DNA from: Liolophura sinensis
Lineage: Eukaryota; Mollusca; Polyplacophora; Chitonida; Chitonidae
NCBI RefSeq assembly: GCF_032854445.1
Contig: NC_088298.1
Span: 8,603,504-8,667,503, forward strand
Length of the DNA: 64,000 nucleotides
Direction: 5' to 3'
Shown here: one piece after another, positions 62,201-64,000 of the stretch
Layout: each line of letters opens with the position of its first letter
How positions within the stretch are numbered: the stretch's first letter is position 1
Translations under genes and position numbers: made by a program
The notes under the pieces: generated by a model
Told to the model about the DNA's origin: nothing
The model's input: only the letters and a program-made list of their open reading frames with translations
Database searches by the model: none

Positions 62201-62759
62201 TCTTGATTAGGGTGTAAAATAAATAAATAAAACGAATATACATTTTATAAAATAATTGGCTATATCTTGTTGGTTTGGATAGGATAACAACATTTTTTAG
62301 CATTTTGTATGCTTTGATTCCCTCTCAATGCCTTCATCGTACTAAAGAAAATGTTAAAAAAAGAAAAACAAACAAACAGAATTCCAGAAATAGCACTGAA
62401 TCCTGATATGTATGAATAATAAAGCCCAGTATGAATGACAGATGAACTTGTGGCTGTACTTTCACCACGTGGGAGAGTCTACCAGCAACCTGCAGATGGT
62501 CGTGGGTTTCCCCCGGGCTCTGCCTGGTTTTCACCCACCATAATGCTGGCTGCCGACGTATAAGAGAAATATTCTTGAGTGCACCGAAAAACACCAATCA
62601 AATTAATGAATAAATATTTTCACCAGGTGGGACATTCGTCTGATGAAGGAAGGTCGGATGAAAGGTCAGGCTTTCATCACTTACCCGTCGGAGAAGCCTG
62701 CCAAACGGGCCGTGAGAGACGTCAACGGTTACATTCTACATGGCAGACCCATGGTGGTT
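47905..62759 (+). CDS. rnpc3: Gene C: rnpc3, U11/U12 di-snRNP 65 kDa protein, last exon outside window
   Basis: Thirteen consecutive exons with matching phases (listed below) give 465 codons; the human protein has 517. RRM1 has RNP2 LLVRHL (residues 8-13) and RNP1 NTAFATF, and runs to VLVVEFAKS. A middle section carries NIANALAGCPKFYVQ and VLHLMNKMNLPAPFGP, both highly conserved in RNPC3, then an acidic/basic linker. RRM2 has RNP2 LYIKNL and RNP1 GQAFITY. In known RNPC3 the N-terminal half contacts U11-59K and the C-terminal RRM binds the U12 snRNA 3' hairpin, bridging the U11/U12 di-snRNP in the nucleus for minor-intron recognition. The missing end should encode the tail after PMVV. Introns 2, 4 and 9 hold arrays made of their own 3' splice sites. 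Confidence 0.95.
48150..48322 (+). mobile_element. SINE-1, 5'-truncated
   Basis: From ATCATGCTGGCTTCCTTTCT to (AAATA)n, rnpc3 intron 1. Confidence 0.9.
48375..48505. mobile_element. TA-flanked foldback MITE (131 bp)
   Basis: Ends GAGGGGCAGCATGTGACATG and, inverted, GAGGGGTTGCATGACACTCT. Inner inverted pair GCCATATTGGAGT and ACTCCAATATGGC. TA on both sides. Confidence 0.8.
48641..48818 (+). mobile_element. SINE-1, 5'-truncated, 9-bp target-site duplication
   Basis: Flanked by CAAAAGTAT at 48632-48640 and 48819-48827. Confidence 0.92.
48910..48957 (+). CDS. rnpc3: rnpc3 exon C2 (RNP1 of RRM1)
   Basis: Acceptor TTTTCTCAG, donor AAAAG/GTATTC, 48 nt, phase 0/0. It encodes KNTAFATFDSPEAAKK, containing RNP1. 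Confidence 0.92.
49041..49407 (+). mobile_element. SINE-2, full length
   Basis: Head CCGGCCCGGATAGCACAGTT with box A-like TAGCACAGTTGG and box B-like AGGATCAATCC, (CACT)n end, and an 11-bp duplication CAAGTTTCTTG at 49030-49040 and 49408-49418. This is the reference copy in the window. Confidence 0.95.
49470..49618 (+). mobile_element. SINE-1, 5'-truncated, 11-bp target-site duplication
   Basis: Flanked by TTGTTGAGTGT at 49459-49469 and 49619-49629. Confidence 0.92.
49990..51204 (+). repeat. 91-bp array (about 13 copies) of the C3 3' splice junction
   Basis: Each unit is about 32 bases of intron end (GATGATTTGGTGAATGTTTTAG) joined to about 59 bases of exon C3 start (GCCTTACAGAGGTTACAC). Every unit thus repeats a splice acceptor plus half an exon. 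The true exon C3 is the last member. Confidence 0.93.
51205..51314 (+). CDS. rnpc3: rnpc3 exon C3 (end of RRM1), last member of a junction array
   Basis: Acceptor ATGTTTTAG, donor CAAAG/GTATTT, phase 0 in and 2 out. It encodes ALQRLHQLKVLGSVLVVEFA then KSADQKHFPKLSDPPQR, matching ALTRLHQLKLLGHTLVVEFA of the human protein. About 13 upstream copies of its acceptor and first ~59 bases fill 49990-51204. Only this copy continues into VEFAKS and a donor. Confidence 0.92.
51720..51885. promoter_or_regulatory. Cluster of CRE-like TGACG motifs
   Basis: GTGACGTCAA, ATGACGTCAT and GATGACGCCA with further TGACG/GATGA words in 160 bases of rnpc3 intron 3. It may be a CREB/ATF-bound intronic element or chance. 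Confidence 0.25.
52348..52605 (-). mobile_element. SINE-1, full length, recent
   Basis: Full head to tail, flanked by AAAACTCCTGAGA at 52335-52347 and 52606-52618. Confidence 0.96.
52772..52873 (+). CDS. rnpc3: rnpc3 exon C4
   Basis: Acceptor TTTCTGATAG, donor CATGG/GTGAGT, phase 2/2. It encodes PVVGKEKEDKPEELSPPEIQ then QWKPQQDEVYEKHG, a charged linker. Confidence 0.85.
53030..54195 (+). repeat. 88-bp minisatellite with a 440-bp higher-order period
   Basis: Monomers of about 88 bases carry GGTGTCAGATCTGGTGTCAG or GGTGTCAGGTTTGGTGTCAG variants. The AGATCTGG sites at 53101, 53278, 53365, 53541, 53717, 53805, 53981 and 54069 recur in a five-monomer pattern (53101, 53541, 53981). It lies in rnpc3 intron 4. 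Confidence 0.88.
54190..54462 (+). repeat. 48-bp repeat array ending at the C5 acceptor, with a duplicated acceptor
   Basis: About five units carry AACCAACCAAACAGAAATGA and CTGTTTCATGTCC. The first unit already ends TCTTTCAGCATTGTCTACC, a copy of the true C5 junction TCTTTCAGCATTGACTACC at 54455-54473. Confidence 0.88.
54463..54574 (+). CDS. rnpc3: rnpc3 exon C5
   Basis: Acceptor ATCTTTCAG, donor TCCAG/GTATTC, phase 2 in and 0 out. It encodes IDYPRNPNLHYLYPQPTVSI then LTNIANALAGCPKFYVQ, matching human LKYMYPPPSSTILANIVNAL. A copy of its acceptor lies upstream near 54242. Confidence 0.95.
54770..55557. other. Intron sequence with no recognised feature
   Basis: Part of rnpc3 intron 5 between C5 and the 36-bp array. 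No coding or repeat signal was recognised. Confidence 0.4.
55558..55875. repeat. 36-bp minisatellite (about 9 copies)
   Basis: Unit GGGTCACTACTGGTCCATCT plus AGATGAACTCAAGTCA, 12 codons, open on both strands. It lies in rnpc3 intron 5. Confidence 0.94.
56509..56577 (+). CDS. rnpc3: rnpc3 exon C6
   Basis: Acceptor TCTGTTTCAG, donor CTATT/GTAAGT, 69 nt, phase 0/0. It encodes VLHLMNKMNLPAPFGPVTTT then PPI, nearly identical to human RNPC3. Confidence 0.96.
56614..56788 (+). mobile_element. SINE-1 with intact head and internal deletion
   Basis: Poly-G start, head CTTCCGTGGTTCAGTTGGTT, AAATA tail, duplication AATTACAAG at 56605-56613 and 56789-56797. Confidence 0.94.
56800..57242 (+). mobile_element. 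SINE-4 split by a SINE-1
   Basis: The left part (GATTCAATCCTGGCCTTGGA) and the right part (CCCAACTCTCATGATCATGA to AAATTAAATAAATAAA) are separated by SINE-1 at 56845-57095, with AGGGAATTTGT duplicated at 56834-56844 and 57096-57106. Confidence 0.75.
56845..57095 (-). mobile_element. SINE-1, full length, nested in SINE-4
   Basis: Tail TTATTCATTTATTTGATTGG to head GAGCCACGGAGACACC, with an 11-bp duplication. Confidence 0.94.
57582..57685 (+). CDS. rnpc3: rnpc3 exon C7 (acidic)
   Basis: Acceptor TTGCTGTAG, donor GACAG/GTGAGT, phase 0 in and 2 out. It encodes PSGDEVIDRPDILEMEEMDV then SSTEESEIESEEDDR, like the SSEESEYESTDDEDR acidic run of human RNPC3. Confidence 0.9.
57819..58072 (+). CDS. rnpc3: rnpc3 exon C8 (basic linker, short poly-Q)
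   Basis: Acceptor TCTCTTCAG, donor GAGG/GTATGG, phase 2 in and 1 out. It encodes a basic patch (NPNKVRKRRKLVIPVPQEIT), then VLVISTSEMFEQPQQQQQPK and an acidic end. It corresponds to human RHVRKKRKIKD and VLLPSDVFDQPQP. Confidence 0.9.
58177..58332 (+). mobile_element. SINE-1, 5'-truncated, 11-bp target-site duplication
   Basis: Flanked by ATATCCTGAGT at 58166-58176 and 58333-58343. Confidence 0.93.
58615..58773 (+). mobile_element. SINE-1, 5'-truncated
   Basis: From CATATGGGAAATTCTGTCAG to (AAATA)n, rnpc3 intron 8. Confidence 0.9.
59166..59218. repeat. (TA)n microsatellite
   Basis: About 26 TA units in rnpc3 intron 8. Confidence 0.98.
59333..59409 (+). CDS. rnpc3: rnpc3 exon C9 (unusual acceptor)
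   Basis: Phase and homology require exon start at 59333 after GTTAACGAG, so the acceptor is a poor GAG. The better TTTCAG 12 bases upstream brings an in-frame TAA. Donor CACAG/GTATGT, phase 1 in and 0 out. It encodes ISTRVVPTEPEVEVGGFGKL then EPVPQ, matching the IGFGKIFPKP block. Confidence 0.7.
59590..60258 (+). repeat. About 61-bp array (about 10 copies) of the C10 3' splice junction
   Basis: Units read TTGTAG/CCAGAAGAACCC then TGAAGATTCTGTGAA and CATTTTGATCAGTTATAACC. The true junction is TTGTAG/CCGGAAGAACCT at 60253-60270. Some copies keep the acceptor AG, others have lost it. Confidence 0.92.
60259..60361 (+). CDS. rnpc3: rnpc3 exon C10
   Basis: Acceptor TCTCTTGTAG, donor GTGAAG/GTATGT, phase 0 in and 1 out. 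It encodes PEEPAEDDAEDELRVDKSKF then VSSDQLRRGRISSE, matching human SRRELEKGRISREE. Its acceptor and first bases are repeated about ten times upstream. Confidence 0.93.
60989..61083 (+). CDS. rnpc3: rnpc3 exon C11 (start of RRM2)
   Basis: Acceptor CTATTCAG, donor GAGGAG/GTACGT, phase 1 in and 0 out. It encodes MKTSSVFRNYQAGEPTTRLY then IKNLSKQTTEE, with RNP2 LYIKNL. Confidence 0.95.
61438..61500 (-). mobile_element. SINE-1 tail fragment
   Basis: TTTATTCATTTATTTAATTA and GTACACAAGAATATTTTCC. Confidence 0.75.
61555..61613 (+). CDS. rnpc3: rnpc3 exon C12 (RRM2)
   Basis: Acceptor TTCTTGTAG, donor GACAT/GTAAGT, phase 0 in and 2 out. It encodes DLLYIFGRYVDLESEEVKDM, matching human DLKYIFGRYVDFSSE. 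Confidence 0.95.
61727..62235 (+). mobile_element. SINE-1 split by a SINE-2
   Basis: Left part GGGCCTCAGTGGCCCAGAGG to TCTCACCAATGGGGTGG, right part CCAATGGAGTGGCTGTGAGT to AAATAAATAAA. The SINE-2 lies between at 61778-62138. Confidence 0.9.
61778..62138 (+). mobile_element. SINE-2, full length, nested in SINE-1
   Basis: TACCGGCCTGGATAGCACAG to (CACT)n, with CCAATGGGGTGG and CCAATGGAGTGG as duplicated target. Confidence 0.93.
62468..62617 (+). mobile_element. SINE-1 inserted at the C13 acceptor
   Basis: From CGTGGGAGAGTCTACCAGCA to AATTAATGAATAAATA. TTTCACCA at 62460-62467 is duplicated at 62618-62625, and the latter copy is the acceptor of exon C13. Confidence 0.9.
62627..62759 (+). CDS. 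rnpc3: rnpc3 exon C13 (RNP1 of RRM2), U12-type donor
   Basis: Acceptor TTTCACCAG, phase 2 in and 0 out. It encodes WDIRLMKEGRMKGQAFITYP then AKRAVRDVNGYILHGRPMVV. The donor is GTATCCTTT, the U12-type consensus. A SINE inserted right at the acceptor. The next exon (the QFA... tail in human) was not found before base 64000. Confidence 0.95.
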
Positions 62760-62768
62760 GTATCCTTT
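62760..62768 (+). promoter_or_regulatory. U12-type 5' splice site
   Basis: GTATCCTTT directly follows codon PMVV of rnpc3, an exact match to the minor-class donor consensus RTATCCTTT. It implies that the last intron of this minor-spliceosome gene is itself a U12 intron. The matching branch site would be outside the window. Confidence 0.65.
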
Positions 62769-63214
62769 CTATTCGTTATATTCTTACGGGAAAAGTCATT
62801 TGGGGAAAGTCATGAGTTTTCTCTTATCTGGGTATTTCAATGTGGAAATGTGTATACGCACATGAGCCTATCCAACTGTCATCTGTGTGGGGCTTTTTTG
62901 TCATATGCGAGGTGAGCGAAATAAAATCCACTACTGGTAACACCTGGGATAAACAGAGTTGTCAAACAGTGATGAACTCTCGTTTTCCTCACTCTTCACC
63001 TGTGCAGCATAGGGTGAGCCAGCAAAAACATAGAAATAGAAAACTGGTGCTGTTTGAACACTCTGTTTTCAGCACTTTTGACATGGGAGAGATAGAAGAA
63101 AATGAAATCTGCACACACTGTTATAACAAAATGGCCTCAGAAGGGATGTTTGGACATCCTCTTTCACATGTCTGGCAAGCCCCCTGCTCTGCTGTGAGGG
63201 AGTCGGCACAGTAA

Positions 63215-63675
63215 CAGATTCAGTGCACAGGCATTAGGCAGTGACTGTGGGCACGGTAACCCATTCAGTGCACAGGCACTGGGCAGTGGCCGGGGGCACG
63301 GTAATCCATTCAGTGCACAGGCACTGGGCAGTGGCCGTGGGCACGGTAATCCATTCAGTGCACAGGCACTGGGCAGTGGCCATGGGCACGGTAATCCATT
63401 CAGTGCACAGGCACTGGGCAGTGGCTGTGGGCACGGTAATCCATTCAGTGCACAGGCACTGGGCCGTGGGCACGGTAATCCATTCAGTGCACAGGCACTG
63501 GGCAGTGACCGTGGCCACGGTAATCCATTCAGTGCACAGGCACTGGGCCGTGGGCACGGTAATCCATTCAGTGCACAGGCACTGGGCAGTGGCCGTGGGC
63601 ACGGTAATCCATTCAGTGCACAGGCACTGGGCAGTGGCCGGGGGCACAGTAATACATTTAGTGTGCACAGATATT
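63215..63675. repeat. 45-bp minisatellite (about 10 copies, some 36 bp)
   Basis: Unit GGCACGGTAATCCATTCAGT plus GCACAGGCACTGGGCAGTGG and CCGTG, 15 codons. Two or three copies lack 9 bases, so both strands remain open. It lies in the last visible rnpc3 intron. Confidence 0.95.
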
Positions 63676-64000
63676 AGGCAGATCACTGAGAAAGATTATT
63701 TCATTTACTACGCTGACAAATATAAATCATAAAATCTTCACTTTTTTTATAAAATACAAGTTTGTCAGAATTGTGTGAGTTAAGCTAGCGTCTAGCTAGA
63801 AAAAAATACAAAACAAAAAAGTGATGGTAGTGTTGTTTCGTGCAAGTGTATCAATTTAATAAAGGACATATTTTGTTGCATCTGTAGTGATACAAAGAAC
63901 TGATCAGAGAAATTCACTGTTTACAGTCTCCTTTTCTCCAGAAATGGAAAGTTGTCCCCTTTAATAGAATTATGACATTATCATCATCGTAATGTTCATG

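Noticed and set aside
1773-62597. Many 60-100 codon frames with motifs such as LTNAVAVSSSPAHAGFLSG or DWCFTPYSRIFHLYDG
   Set aside because: They are SINE-1 read on one strand or the other. They recur at every SINE copy and have no coding meaning.
63234-63732. Opposed open frames of 150-163 codons
   Set aside because: 45-bp array readable on both strands, with no independent gene evidence.

Overview
The window is animal nuclear DNA, most likely from a marine lophotrochozoan (mollusc-like). The reasons are intron-rich genes with short exons and GT-AG introns, very many tRNA-derived SINEs with AAATA or CACT tails, MITEs, AT microsatellites and many minisatellites. The species call is an inference from repeat style, not from a database match. 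Three multi-exon genes were rebuilt by following splice sites and reading phase by eye.

Gene A, minus strand, 29764 down to beyond base 1 (26 exon candidates, A1-A26). It encodes a protein with a Ufd2/UBE4-type E4 ubiquitin-chain-elongation core. In known E4 proteins a U-box follows the core. Here a linker follows, and then the start of a UBC (E2) domain that resembles BIRC6/UBE2O. The gene leaves the window inside the UBC domain. Exons A3/A4 and A6/A7 have phase problems that suggest rearrangement or transposon damage.

Gene B, minus strand, 44148-35257 (six exons, complete CDS, 468 codons). It encodes a small type I membrane protein: signal peptide, acidic lumenal stretch, one EF-hand, one membrane span and a long charged low-complexity tail. 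I do not recognise it by name.

Gene C, plus strand, 47905-62759 and beyond (13 of probably 14 coding exons). It is rnpc3, the U11/U12-65K protein of the minor spliceosome, with two RRMs. Its last visible 5' splice site reads GTATCCTTT, the U12-type consensus.

Genes B and C are head to head. The 44.15-47.9 kb spacer has a candidate shared promoter near 46.0-46.3 kb with NRF1-like and ETS/E-box-like motifs. The interval 29.8-35.2 kb lies between genes A and B and holds repeats plus two weak orphan-exon candidates.

Most of the remaining DNA is repeats. At least five tandem arrays are built from copies of an adjacent exon-intron junction: two from 5' splice sites in gene A and three from 3' splice sites in rnpc3. 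Several transposon insertions sit exactly on splice sites. At least four SINE families appear to share one 3' tail. These junction-seeded minisatellites and the E4-core/E2 fusion are the two observations most worth following.
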